A stretch of DNA of 22,907 bases from Elusimicrobiota bacterium (GTDB lineage: Bacteria > Elusimicrobiota > Elusimicrobia > Elusimicrobiales > UBA9959): assembly GCA_003482905.1 (NCBI GenBank), contig DMXM01000011.1, positions 37,791-60,697 on the forward strand, in the 5' to 3' direction. Numbering within the stretch: the stretch's first letter is position 1; every line of letters begins with the position of its first letter. The notes under the pieces were generated by a model. That model searched no databases and had not been told where the DNA came from. It saw nothing but the letters and a program-made list of their open reading frames with translations. Both the position numbers and the translations under genes were made by a program. Shown here in pieces: positions 7,401-16,100 of the stretch.

Positions 7401-9058
7401 TTGCGGGCCTTAGCCCTGAAATAATACTGCAGGCCGGGCTCAAGGCCGCCCTCGCGCAAAGCGGGACTGCTCGTCCACCCAGAAGACCTGACGCCCGAAG
7501 CGAAAGAGACGTTGGGCGAAACCTCAACGAGGTACTGCGTCCCCGAAATATTGGAACTGAATATCTCGCCGCGCGCGGAAGCGCCCGAAGATCCCCCGAA
7601 AACGTAAAGCTTTTCCCCGATGATCGCGGAGACCGGGAACTGCCGCGCCGATGGGAGCGGTTCGTAGGCCTGCCAGGGCGCCTGCGCGGCCAGCCCGGCC
7701 GGGACGGCCGACTGGAATACATGCGCCTGCGCTGAACTGCCGTTGCTGCCGCCGATCATATAGAGCCGGTTCGCCGCGGCCAAGGCCGCGTGGCCGAAGC
7801 GGGGCGCGGGGAGAGGCGTGTATTCGGTCCAGGAAGCGGGGAGTTCGCCGTCGCCGTCGAGCTGTGTGGCCCAGACCTCGCTTCTGGCGGCGGCGCCGTC
7901 CCGGCCGCCGGCCACATACAGCCTACCGGAAACAAGGGTCATGGTATGCGAATATCTGGGGGCGGGCAGGGTGTCGGGGGAAGTCCAGGCGCCCAGCACG
8001 CCGTCGTCCCCCACCAGGGACCTGTAAATGGCGCCCTGTACGCCGGAACCGCTGGTGTAACCGCCTGAGACATAGATCTTGCCGCCGGCCACCGCGGCGG
8101 CGTGAAAATACAGGGCGGCCGGCAGCGGAACCTCGGCCGACCAGTCTCCGACGACGCCGATGGAAGAAATATCCGCGGACCACACCTCTGCATGGGAGCC
8201 GGCCGAATCATAGCCGCCAAGGGAATAAAGCCTGCCCTTGACCGCCAGCAGCTGGTGGCCGTAGCGCGCCGCGGGCAGGAAACCTGCAGGTTCCCAGGCG
8301 GTCAACGCCCCGCCCGGGCCCAGTTCACAGCGGTAAACGGCGCTGGAAAAATAAACGCCGTTAAAGCCGCCGGAAACAAAAACATGCGAACCGTAAACCA
8401 CCGAAGCCTGGCCGTAACGCGCGGCCGGCATGGCCAGCGCGTCCGTTCCCCACGGCGTACCGGAAACAGCCGTCGGGTTCTCGAAGCCGGCGAAGGAAAG
8501 GCTTATGGTATTGTGCCCCGCGTCCTCCAGCGTAAAAGGCCCGGTGGAGGGCGCCACGGCCAGCGTTACCGCGGTGGTGGAGACCGCACCTGAATAGTCG
8601 CCTTCCATATAATTGGAGAATATAAAGTTGTAAAAACTTGTGTTCGGGGCGAGGTTCTCCACCGGGTAGCCGTTAGCGTCGGTGGTGTAATAAGCCATAT
8701 AGGGCTCCGCCTGCGCCCAGGTGGAAACCATCATTTCGTATTTAGTGCCGGTGGGATTGGCCCCGCCCCAGGCCAGCCCGTAACCGCCGGTGGAGGCGCC
8801 GCCGTAACCGGGCCCGGCCGGAGCGACTACCATTTTAGAGTAAAAACCGGATTCCAGGTCCAGGACGCCGGCCGCCGAAGTGCTGTATGCCATGCCGGCA
8901 AAGGCGCCGTCCAGGGCGTAAAGCCCCCCCGCCGCCCCGAGGCTGCCGGAAGAAAATTCCGACGAATCCCCGAGGACGGTGATATTACCGGCGCTTTTAT
9001 TTTCCGCGGCGGCTGTTTGCGCCAGCAACAGCAGCACCGCCACGGCTAACTTATACAC
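4478..9058 (-). CDS. Secreted kelch / FN3 / Ig-like multidomain protein with T9SS-like C-terminal sorting domain
   Basis: A 1526-aa protein starting with GTG. The signal peptide is MYKLAVAVLLLLAQTAAA. Domains in order: Ser/Gly-rich leader (20-80); FN3-like (80-170); an FN3-like unit apparently split by six kelch repeats (about 200-500, e.g. RLYSLGGYD, KIYVSGGYT, RLYVAGGRD, KLYVFGGSS) and resuming at GLEPGLQYYFRAKARNWTG; an FN3 (about 575-665); several bacterial Ig-like units (about 670-1115); an FN3 (1120-1235); two carboxypeptidase-regulatory-like domains (SGRVTDASGNPVTGVLVEAL near 1245; GAFSVPNLLPGTYGLRVY near 1385). The end (about 1430-1526) has VYAYPNPANTVVNFHF, IEVFDVSGRLVKKL, ASGVYLYILRL and KKFAVIR, the pattern of type A type IX secretion sorting or FlgD-like Ig domains. 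It is probably a surface adhesin or recognition protein. No enzyme motif was seen. It starts 30 bases after the stop of the YadA-like gene. Confidence 0.82.
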   Translation of the reverse strand: MYKLAVAVLLLLAQTAAAENKSAGNITVLGDSSEFSSGSLGAAGGLYALDGAFAGMAYSTSAAGVLDLESGFYSKMVVAPAGPGYGGASTGGYGLAWGGANPTGTKYEMMVSTWAQAEPYMAYYTTDANGYPVENLAPNTSFYNFIFSNYMEGDYSGAVSTTAVTLAVAPSTGPFTLEDAGHNTISLSFAGFENPTAVSGTPWGTDALAMPAARYGQASVVYGSHVFVSGGFNGVYFSSAVYRCELGPGGALTAWEPAGFLPAARYGHQLLAVKGRLYSLGGYDSAGSHAEVWSADISSIGVVGDWSAEVPLPAALYFHAAAVAGGKIYVSGGYTSGSGVQGAIYRSLVGDDGVLGAWTSPDTLPAPRYSHTMTLVSGRLYVAGGRDGAAARSEVWATQLDGDGELPASWTEYTPLPAPRFGHAALAAANRLYMIGGSNGSSAQAHVFQSAVPAGLAAQAPWQAYEPLPSARQFPVSAIIGEKLYVFGGSSGASARGEIFSSNISGTQYLVEVSPNVSFASGVRSSGWTSSPALREGGLEPGLQYYFRAKARNWTGIETAYSAPGSTITYPALPIAAPWAGVGVDSGTVNWLANGNPAGYTYEVLYSKFSDFSSPASVQTTGNSYDLVGLLPTTTYYAKVRVLNASGRNTRYVELPPQRTSFNPGLDISSPTITGNQAGFADWKGTNTFGCDVDFADAGGSGIQKFQVQVATDSGGAAGIVALWTDAVTGINQDAYTADWTIPQVVWEQLPEGASNYVSVKVFDNSGNYETFTDLFSLIKDTTPPLVAVTYSPPAVWYTEYPGDVTGLRFGDALAGLARVQYSASASKLFADAAVIPWTDIPGLTPGATWYQPVLTYSFAQLANAASNYFSFRAVDIAGSTRTLVDAFGIGKNVSGPVVTISTPTLAFLSTFTWLSGNAYPTNAHAVLGTEVSLRDMASGLYYNGLSFLSGSRVWVDAADIASTFTLTLPNLPLVSGRQYQAVARSSDAVGDYSQVFGTYTFTYDSLPPSALVIYPADGGVAYSAASISGTAADATSGITSVEVTLKRLSDGKGWKNSVSSWDSVPEPLQAGTTPYWTWNFNPYLRDSLASGASYYASARAVDGSGPGNSGAFNIAGATFTYVDDTPPPPTVTLTAAQGAVSGSITLSWRTAGDNAAAGYLLNGAYKIAYSTFVGAPVSTAAAQIAIATATLAAGSTQFTSVTGLNPSASYYFTLWTADDALNWSPASNEAAGTSGAPDTGSLSGRVTDASGNPVTGVLVEALDAAGAVEGSDYTDIFGDYSIPALNSLYLTIRAVWAAQDIESSVSKDGILNGSAGVNFSLSISYQLASISGFIPANYRLARTVRAAGFYTTREVNTKTSGAFVEIYRKGRRIGAAFADEKGAFSVPNLLPGTYGLRVYNGSEYSRMQTVKLAPGENLVFTPKWVLNKDKVYAYPNPANTVVNFHFEPVTVAFEAEIEVFDVSGRLVKKLNNVSNDTVVGGSSRKISWDMSRENVASGVYLYILRLKDSASGESEKIVKKFAVIR

Positions 9059-9061
9059 ATT

Positions 9062-9068
9062 CTCCCTT
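9062..9068 (-). promoter_or_regulatory. Ribosome binding site deciding a GTG start
   Basis: On the minus strand AAGGGAG sits 3 bases before GTG at 9058. An ATG two bases upstream of that GTG is out of frame. The next in-frame alternatives would remove the basic start of the signal peptide, so GTG is preferred. Confidence 0.5.
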
Positions 9069-9088
9069 TGAACACTACTCGCTTCAGG

Positions 9089-12000
9089 CTAATTAATCTT
9101 GGTTATAGTCACGAACGGGTCGAGCATCGCTGTTCCCTCGGCCGTGTAAAATTTAAACCGCAGTTCTTCTCCCGCCTGCAGGCTGAACACATGAGAAAGA
9201 CTTAGCGCCGTGGGCAGACCGGAAACCCAGGTGGCGGTGGCCATTTTCTCTGGTACAATTTCGTCATTCAGGGCTATGCCTATACCCCTGGCCCCGCCCG
9301 TCCCGGCATAGAAATGGCCGATGAATGTCACCAGGTATCGCCCGGGGGTTTTGGCGATAAAGTCGGTTCCGATCAGCTCGTTCTGTGTATTTCTGATTAT
9401 GGCATTGAACGTGATTATAGACCAAGTCGTGGGCGGCAGCGCCGTCATAGTCGCGCTCATGGACGCTATAACCACGGACTGCCTGTCCATACTGACAATG
9501 CCGGCAGTGGAAACGCTCAGCATGTCGCCGGCTACATTGGTCCCCACCTTAAGCAGATAGGAGTTCCCCGAGTAAAGCTGCGGGTTCGGTTCTATTATTG
9601 TCAGCCGCGCCGGCAGGGCCGCCGCCATACCTATAGTCACATTGTTGTTGGTGCTGACATAAAGCCCCGGCGCACCGTATACCGTCCCTGTGGACACCCA
9701 GAACCCGCCCCTAGCCTTAAACATCACCTGGTCGGGGATATCATTTACGATACTGTCCGGCTGCGAGTCCTTCCAGGCGAAAGTGCCGTTGGCGGCCGCG
9801 GTGGACTGGTAACCGCTGGCAAATGAATATGCCCCCGCCGCGGAATTATGCGCACCGCCGGGAACTGCGGAATAAAAGCCCTGAGCGCGGTTCCCGTTAC
9901 CGCCCAGAACGCCTGAATATTTGCCGGAGGCCTGGTTATTCTCTCCGCCGGCTACCACCGCGGACGTACCCTGCGCCAGGTTATACGCGCCCCCGGCTAT
10001 CACGGAGTTAGAGCCGCTTACTACGTTGTACCTGCCGCCCGTCGCAACCGTGTAATCCGCCGTCGCCCTGTTTCCCTCTCCGCCCCCGGCAAACGGCATC
10101 TGCCCGATCGCCTGGTTGCCATAGCCGCCCACCACGGACGCGTAACTGCCATTGGCCACGGTATTGTAACCGAAGGCAACCGAGAAGGCGCCGATATTTG
10201 AGGAGTCCCACTGATTAGAGGACACGCCTCCGGCGCGTATAGCGGCCAGGCTCGGGTACCACATAAAGCGTACGCCCGGCCCCGAAGTCGGAAGCGGGCT
10301 TCCCGCGGCATAAACCCCGGTGGAAATAATACTGCCGTCCCCGCGCACGGAGAAGAACATATCCTCGTCCGTCAGCGTAAATGTGCCGACCTGGACCGTA
10401 TATTGTCCGGTCATGCTATCGCCGGTCTTTGAAACTTTTGTCAGGTCGGTGGCCGCTACGTTCCACAGCCCGGAACCGTCGCCGCTTAATCTGCCGGTGG
10501 CTGTCATGGACGCCACAGCTGTCCCAGCCGAGTTCCGCCATATCTGCGCGTACTGGCTCGCCAGCGTCCCAGTGGACACAACATCCAGCGCGGCCTGCGG
10601 CACACGCGTGGAAATACCTATGGTCCTGGCCGACAGGTCCCCGAAGATCACTCCTCCTATATTCAGTTGGTTATTCGCCGCGGGGTTCCGTGTGTCCTGG
10701 TTGTAGCCGATCACAATATTCCCCGTACCGGTGGTAACATCGTAACCAGCTTGGTAACCAAGGAAAATATTATCGGCGGAGCCGGCGACCAGATTAAAAC
10801 CAGCCTGGTAACCGATAAGCGTAGAGCTGGAGAAGGAATTATCCAATACGCCCGAACCGGCCTCGTTGCCGAGTATGGCATTAGCCGAACCTGTCAGATT
10901 ATTTTGGCCCGCCTGATAACCCACGAACGAGTTGTTAGTCCCCGTGGTATTTTTATTGCCTGCGTATACGCCGAGAAATGAGTTATTGAACCCAGCTATG
11001 TTGTTTTGCCCGGCCTGGTTCCCCAAAAATACGTTATATGTCCCCATAGTATTGCTTAACCCGGCCTGCATGCCGATAAATGTGTTATTAGTCCCCGTGA
11101 GATTACTGTAACCGGCCCAATACCCTATAAAATTGTTCTGCCCGCCCACGGTGGTGTTGTAGCCGGCCTGATGCCCCACAAAAGTGTTGTCACTGGCCGT
11201 AGTGTTGGAGTAACCCGCCCCTGAGCCCACAGCCGTGTTGCGGATACCGATGCTGATCCTGCCAGCTCCGTCGCCCACGCCTAAACTCCCGGTGCCCGAC
11301 AATACCGACAGAACGGTACTGCCGTTTATCTGGTAGCGCGCGGCCGATATATTCCCGGCGGCCGTTATGGTGCTGATGTTGTAGATATTAGAACCGGCGG
11401 CAAAATAAACATGACTGGACACGTAAACCCCGCCGCGATAAGCCGCCGTGGCCGAGCTGATCTCGACATTGGGATTAAACCACAGCTTATCGGCCGAAAC
11501 GCCCAGCGCGCTGGTGGCCGTTATAGAAGAGGCCGTAAGTTGCCCGGTCATGCTGTCTCCGGTTTTCGCCACCTTGGAACTGTCGGTGGCAACTACACCG
11601 GTAAGCCCGGAACCGTTGCCCTGGTAAAGGCCGGTGGAGGTCATGGAGGCCACCACAGCGCCCGCGGCATTGCGCCAGATCTGCGCGTAAATATTCGTTG
11701 CCGTGCCGGTGGAGACTATATCCAGCGCGGCCTGCGGCATGCGCGTGGAAACGCCTATGGTCCCTGCCGCCAGATTGCCATACAGCACGCCGCCGATGTT
11801 AAGTTCGTTGTTGGCGGCCGGCGCGGAGGTATTTTGGCTGTAACCAACCACAATATTCCCGGTACCTGTGGTAACACTATAGCCGGCCTGGAAACCAAGG
11901 AAGATGTTATCACTGCCAGTACTAAGCCCATAACCCGTACGATACCCCACAAGTGTGGAACTGGAGAAAGAATTATCGACCGTACCATTACCCGCTTCGG

Positions 12001-13072
12001 CGCCGAATATAGCATTAGCTGAACCGCTTTTGTTGGTGATGCCGGCGGAATACCCCACGAAAGTATTATTTGTCCCCGTGATGTTATTGAGACCGGCGCC
12101 ACCCCCCAAGAAAGTGTTGAACTCACCTGTGGTATTTTGGGAGCCGGATTGGTGCCCCATGAAAGAGTTTTTCACACCCGTAGTGTTGGAGTTGCCGGCA
12201 AAAGCCCCCACGAATGAATTGCCTTGCCCTGTGGTGTTATTGTACCCGGCCCACGACCCTATAAATGAATTATATGCTCCTGCATTTGCCCTTCCTGCCC
12301 CGTCACCTACACCTAAACTGTTTCCTCCAGGCAGTATCGCCAGCACCGTGCTGCCGGCTATCTGGTAGGCCGCGGCGGAAACGCTGCCTGAGGCCCTGAT
12401 CCCCCCGCCGTTAATATGCAGTTTCTCCGCTGGCGAAGCGGTACCGAGCCCCACATAACCGGTACTTGAAACCACCATGCTTGGAGCATCGGGGTAAAAC
12501 CCGGTGGTCACATACACCAGATAATCGTAATTCGGCGAAGGCGGCCTTATCAGCGCCGAGATCTGCGCGCCTACCATTACCCCCTCGCCTACCGCAATAG
12601 ACCTGGCGTTAACGGTTGAGGCGTCCAGAACAGGAAAACCCTGCATCGACAAGGTCATGGTTGCCACATGGCCGCCCAGGCCGTCGCCAAGGGAGGCCGG
12701 GCTGGCCCAGGTCAGGTTTCCCGGGGCCGATTTCTGCAACAACTGCCCCACGGCTCCGTCGTTAACGAATATATTCTGCGCGGCGGTAAATGTAGAACTG
12801 CCGGCGAAGTATGCGCCGGAAGATACCGAAATTACGCCGTTAACCACTATATTTCCCGGGCCCACAGAGACGCCAATATAGGCGGCCTGCGTGGCGCCGA
12901 AGACCGAGAAGCCTTTTGCCTCCAGGTCGGGGTCAGTGGCGGTGCCGCCTGTGCCAAATACGGTCAGATCGTCTTCAAGAAAGAACTCCGTGCCGTTATC
13001 GGCGGCAATCAATATTTGCGCCTGTGCCACAAAGCACAGAACCGGGAATATCAGTGCAAACGCCTTTTTCAT
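9089..13072 (-). CDS. YadA-like fibre protein with two large internal repeats and C1q-like C-terminal domain
   Basis: About 1327 aa from ATG 13072 (signal peptide MKKAFALIFPVLCFVAQAQ). An upstream in-frame TTG at 13087 is possible but would weaken the signal peptide. Residues 25-200 are a beta-rich fibre start, ending in GYVGLGTASPAEKLHING, a motif common at phage tail-fibre and adhesin ends. Two large copies (about 234-512 and 578-893) each carry a run of 17-residue units of the form N-[ST]-F-[hydrophobic]-G-x-x-A-G-x-x-N-x-T-G-x-x, followed by VPQAALD or MPQAALD, YAQIWRN and KTGDSMTGQ. Residues about 955-1095 are YadA-head-type repeats (SVVGGYGNQA, SVIAGGAYNLAQG, AVVAGGENNQASG). The last about 130 residues resemble a C1q/TNF jelly roll (IITFNAIIRNTQ, TDFIAKTPGRYLVTFIGHFY). 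This suggests a trimeric surface fibre with a globular tip. There is no YadA membrane anchor, so attachment is unexplained. Confidence 0.8.
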   Translation of the reverse strand: MKKAFALIFPVLCFVAQAQILIAADNGTEFFLEDDLTVFGTGGTATDPDLEAKGFSVFGATQAAYIGVSVGPGNIVVNGVISVSSGAYFAGSSTFTAAQNIFVNDGAVGQLLQKSAPGNLTWASPASLGDGLGGHVATMTLSMQGFPVLDASTVNARSIAVGEGVMVGAQISALIRPPSPNYDYLVYVTTGFYPDAPSMVVSSTGYVGLGTASPAEKLHINGGGIRASGSVSAAAYQIAGSTVLAILPGGNSLGVGDGAGRANAGAYNSFIGSWAGYNNTTGQGNSFVGAFAGNSNTTGVKNSFMGHQSGSQNTTGEFNTFLGGGAGLNNITGTNNTFVGYSAGITNKSGSANAIFGAEAGNGTVDNSFSSSTLVGYRTGYGLSTGSDNIFLGFQAGYSVTTGTGNIVVGYSQNTSAPAANNELNIGGVLYGNLAAGTIGVSTRMPQAALDIVSTGTATNIYAQIWRNAAGAVVASMTSTGLYQGNGSGLTGVVATDSSKVAKTGDSMTGQLTASSITATSALGVSADKLWFNPNVEISSATAAYRGGVYVSSHVYFAAGSNIYNISTITAAGNISAARYQINGSTVLSVLSGTGSLGVGDGAGRISIGIRNTAVGSGAGYSNTTASDNTFVGHQAGYNTTVGGQNNFIGYWAGYSNLTGTNNTFIGMQAGLSNTMGTYNVFLGNQAGQNNIAGFNNSFLGVYAGNKNTTGTNNSFVGYQAGQNNLTGSANAILGNEAGSGVLDNSFSSSTLIGYQAGFNLVAGSADNIFLGYQAGYDVTTGTGNIVIGYNQDTRNPAANNQLNIGGVIFGDLSARTIGISTRVPQAALDVVSTGTLASQYAQIWRNSAGTAVASMTATGRLSGDGSGLWNVAATDLTKVSKTGDSMTGQYTVQVGTFTLTDEDMFFSVRGDGSIISTGVYAAGSPLPTSGPGVRFMWYPSLAAIRAGGVSSNQWDSSNIGAFSVAFGYNTVANGSYASVVGGYGNQAIGQMPFAGGGEGNRATADYTVATGGRYNVVSGSNSVIAGGAYNLAQGTSAVVAGGENNQASGKYSGVLGGNGNRAQGFYSAVPGGAHNSAAGAYSFASGYQSTAAANGTFAWKDSQPDSIVNDIPDQVMFKARGGFWVSTGTVYGAPGLYVSTNNNVTIGMAAALPARLTIIEPNPQLYSGNSYLLKVGTNVAGDMLSVSTAGIVSMDRQSVVIASMSATMTALPPTTWSIITFNAIIRNTQNELIGTDFIAKTPGRYLVTFIGHFYAGTGGARGIGIALNDEIVPEKMATATWVSGLPTALSLSHVFSLQAGEELRFKFYTAEGTAMLDPFVTITKIN
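9790..10220 (-). repeat. YadA-head-type tandem repeats (about 15 residues each)
   Basis: Eight or nine degenerate units with the core [SA]-V-V-x-G-G-x-x-N-x-A-x-G (for example AVVAGGENNQASG and SVIAGGAYNLAQG) end at FASGYQSTAA. This is the left-handed parallel beta-roll pattern of YadA heads and lies inside the fibre gene. Confidence 0.75.
10395..11340 (-). repeat. Large internal repeat, copy 2, of the fibre gene
   Basis: It begins at RYQINGSTVLSVL, contains about ten 17-residue N-x-F-x-G-x-x-A-G units, and ends at KTGDSMTGQY. It matches copy 1 (11537-12372) along its whole length but has about two more 17-residue units, which accounts for its extra length of roughly 100 bases. Confidence 0.75.
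11537..12372 (-). repeat. Large internal repeat, copy 1, of the fibre gene
   Basis: It begins at AYQIAGSTVLAIL, contains about eight 17-residue units, and ends at KTGDSMTGQL. The shared landmarks LGVGDGAGR, NSFSSSTL, TTGTGNI and PQAALD align it with copy 2. Confidence 0.75.
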
Positions 13073-13178
13073 AAATTGATCTTTCAACCCCTGCCGGAAA
13101 CAAGACCTAATATAATATAAACTTTAATTCGCGAAGTACATTTAAAACAAACCGTTCCACCATACTATACGGACCGCC
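13073..13178 (-). promoter_or_regulatory. Longest gap of the surface cluster; possible promoter for the fibre gene
   Basis: This 106-base, AT-rich gap separates the 2628-aa kelch gene from the fibre gene. On the minus strand it contains TATATTATATTAGG, which includes TATTAT as a possible -10 box. I could not find a convincing -35 at 16-18 bases. No clear hairpin plus T-run terminator was seen, so read-through from upstream genes is also possible. Confidence 0.25.
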
Positions 13179-16100
13179 TTAAAACTTGCGCAGCGATCTT
13201 GTGCCGGAAACCGTCTGAACTCGCTGCTTTGACGCCTCCGGGTCGCTGGTGGGAACGAGCAATACCCCGTAATTCCCGGCCGCCTTCCTTGTCCTCATGG
13301 GCGAAGTAAGCGTACCAAGCGGCTCGCACGCTATAACGTGCACCGCCGCACCGTCAAAAATGCGGTAGCCGCAATCGACATAAGGCGTCACGCCGGCTGT
13401 GAAACCAACGCCGCCATTGGCCTGCAGCGTCCCGTTGGAAAGACGCGACGCCCCCCAGACGCGGCCGGCCCCGCCTCCTCCCCCGCTGCCGCCGGACGTT
13501 GTTCCGCCGTTGACCCGGACAAGCCCCATGCCTGCAAGACTCCCAGCCACTATCCTTATTCCGCCTCCGCTGCCGGCGCCGCCGTTGGTGCCGGCGCCGG
13601 GGCCCTCGCCGTTGTTCCCATTGGCCGATATGGTTCCGGCGATATTCAGCGTTCCGGCGACCTCCAGCCGCACGGAACCGCCTCCCCCTCCTCCGGCATA
13701 CGCTCCACCGCCCCCGCCGCTGCCGGCTTCAGGCGGGTCAACTAGTTCTCCGTATACGGCGCCTCCGGGTAATCCGCCTATATTGCTGGCCCCGCCGGCA
13801 CCGCCGTAACCGCCGCCGCTGCCGTCGCCCACCCCCTGGCCACGTCCGTACCCGGGGCCGCTGCCGTCGAGCCCGGCGGCGCCTCCGGCATAACCCTTCC
13901 CGTCGGCGTTTATCGCCGCGCCGGCCACCAGGTCCATGTCGCCTGCTACGTAAATATTTACGGCGGCTGACTCGGCTCCCACGCTGGCGGCAGTGTGCGT
14001 TATGAGCGCGCCCGGATTTATCGTCAGGGAGGCCAGCCGCAACTGCTGTGTGGTGTTCTGCAGCAGCGTGACGCCGCCGTAGAGAACAAGATCTCCGCCG
14101 TCCCAGGCCGTGCCGGTGGAGAGACGCAGTACCGGGTTTGTTGTCCCGCCGGCATTTCCCAGCTGTAAAGACGTGAAAGCCGCCGCCGGGTTGCTGGAAT
14201 AGCTCATAACCGAGAGCGTCTCGTCTATTATCACCGTTTCATCGGACATGGGCACATGGCCCGAACTCCAGTTGCCGGGAGCGTTCCAGTCCCCGCCGTC
14301 CGCGCCTATCCAGTAAATACCGGGCAGCGTGGCCGTAGAGCCGGCCGAAACATAATTCGGTGTACCGTTCCAATTCAGCGTTCCGGTGCGCAGATAATAT
14401 GTAGTTTCTGTCAGCAATCTTCTGATCGTCAGGGCCGAAGCGCCTATGGAGAGGGTAGTCGAGGAATACACCGTTCCTGTAAAATCAGACGCCGTGGATG
14501 CCTGCAGGATATAGCCTTCGCAGGTGTCGCTTTGAGGGGCGGGCGGCAAAGCCGTCCAGCTTACCGTTATGCTCGTCACATAAACGCCGGCTACCTGTAC
14601 GTCGGCCGCCGGCGCGCTTAATGTGGACGTCGACCCCAGCACCAGCCAGGAGCCGTCGGTGACGCCGTTTATATTATATGCCTGCGCGCGGAAGTAATAA
14701 GTGCTGTTGCCAGGCAAAGGAGAAAGTGCGGAAGAGAGAGCGTAAACCGGGAAGGAAGAAACGCTGACGCTGGAGAAAACCTGGGCGGTAGAGGCCTGGA
14801 CCTTGTAGCTGGCGCCGGGGCCATTGTAGCCGCCGGCATCCGTCCCGGAGGACCAGTTGACCTTAATGCCGGAAGATGACACATCGGTGAGCGTCGGCCC
14901 GGAGGATTTGGCTATAGCCGCCAGGGTATAGGTTGAAATTTCAATAGATTCAGAGGTCTCAAAGCCGTTGGCGTTACGCGCCTTAGCCTTGAACAAATAC
15001 TGCGTGTTGGGCGTAAGCCCGGCAAACACATACGCCGTACCCGGGTCGTATTCCTCGTTCTCGTTCCGTGCTGCGCCATACCCGCCAATAACGTAGACCC
15101 TGCCGCCGGATGCTGCAGCGGCAAGATCATACCGCGCCGTGGGCATACTCACGCGGCGAACCCACACATCAGCCGCAGGGTCGTACTCCTCGTTTACATT
15201 CAAGCCGCCTGTGCCGCCTACGGCGTATATCTTGCCGCCAACAGCGGCCGCCGCAAGCTGATAGCGCGCGGTGGGCATAGGCGCCTTTGTTATCCAATTG
15301 TCGGCTGCAGGGTCATATTCCTCGTTTTCATTCTGCGCGCCGTTGAGGCCGCCAATGGCGTATACTTTGCCGCCAATCACCGCGGCGGCGAGGAAGTTGC
15401 GCCCTGTCGGCATAACCGCTTTTGTCTCCCAGGTATTTAATATGGGGTCGTATACCTGGGTCACATTAAGACCGCTGGTGCCGCCTATAGCGTATATTCT
15501 GCCGTTCACCGCAGCGGCGGCCAGGCCAGAACGTCCCGTGGGGATAACCGCTTTTGCCTGCCATTTATCGGATACAGGGTCATACTCCTCGTTCTCGTTC
15601 GTCGCGCCGCCGGTGCCGCCTAACGCATATATCTTGCCGCCAGCCGCGGCGGCGGCAAGATAATTGCGGGCCGTTATCATCGCCGCCTTTGACGCCCAGG
15701 AATTAGTGACCGGGTTGTATTCCTCGTTGGCGGCTGGGGATCCGCCTACGGCGTATATCCTGCCGTTGACCACAGCCGTAGCTAGGCCGTAGCGCTCCGT
15801 GGTCATAACCGTTTTTGTCGTCCATTTATTTCCGCCATGCCAGCCGGCGTAAACACCGTCGCGCGCCACATTTGTGCCTGAAACCCCTATGTTTAGGTTG
15901 GTAAAAGCCGGCGCAGGCGCGTAGGCCGAGGCCGTTATGGACCCCGCGAAGATCTCGTCGAAATATATGCCCGCCGGTGTCTCTATTGCGCCAGCGACTG
16001 TGGAGCCGATCAGTTGATAATCACCCCAGACACCAAGGTTGTTAGCGGCTTTCGCCCTGAAGTAATAGGTGGTGTTGCCTGTAAAACCCCCAAGCCCCGC

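Noticed and set aside
9790..12372. Regularly spaced short repeats that could be mistaken for a CRISPR array
   Set aside because: The repeats are in frame, 45-51 bases long, degenerate at DNA level and explained by 15- to 17-residue protein units.
13073..13087. TTG start of the fibre gene at 13087
   Set aside because: The ATG at 13072 gives a standard signal peptide starting MKK. The five extra residues add an acidic residue ahead of it, and the TTG has only a weak upstream purine tract.
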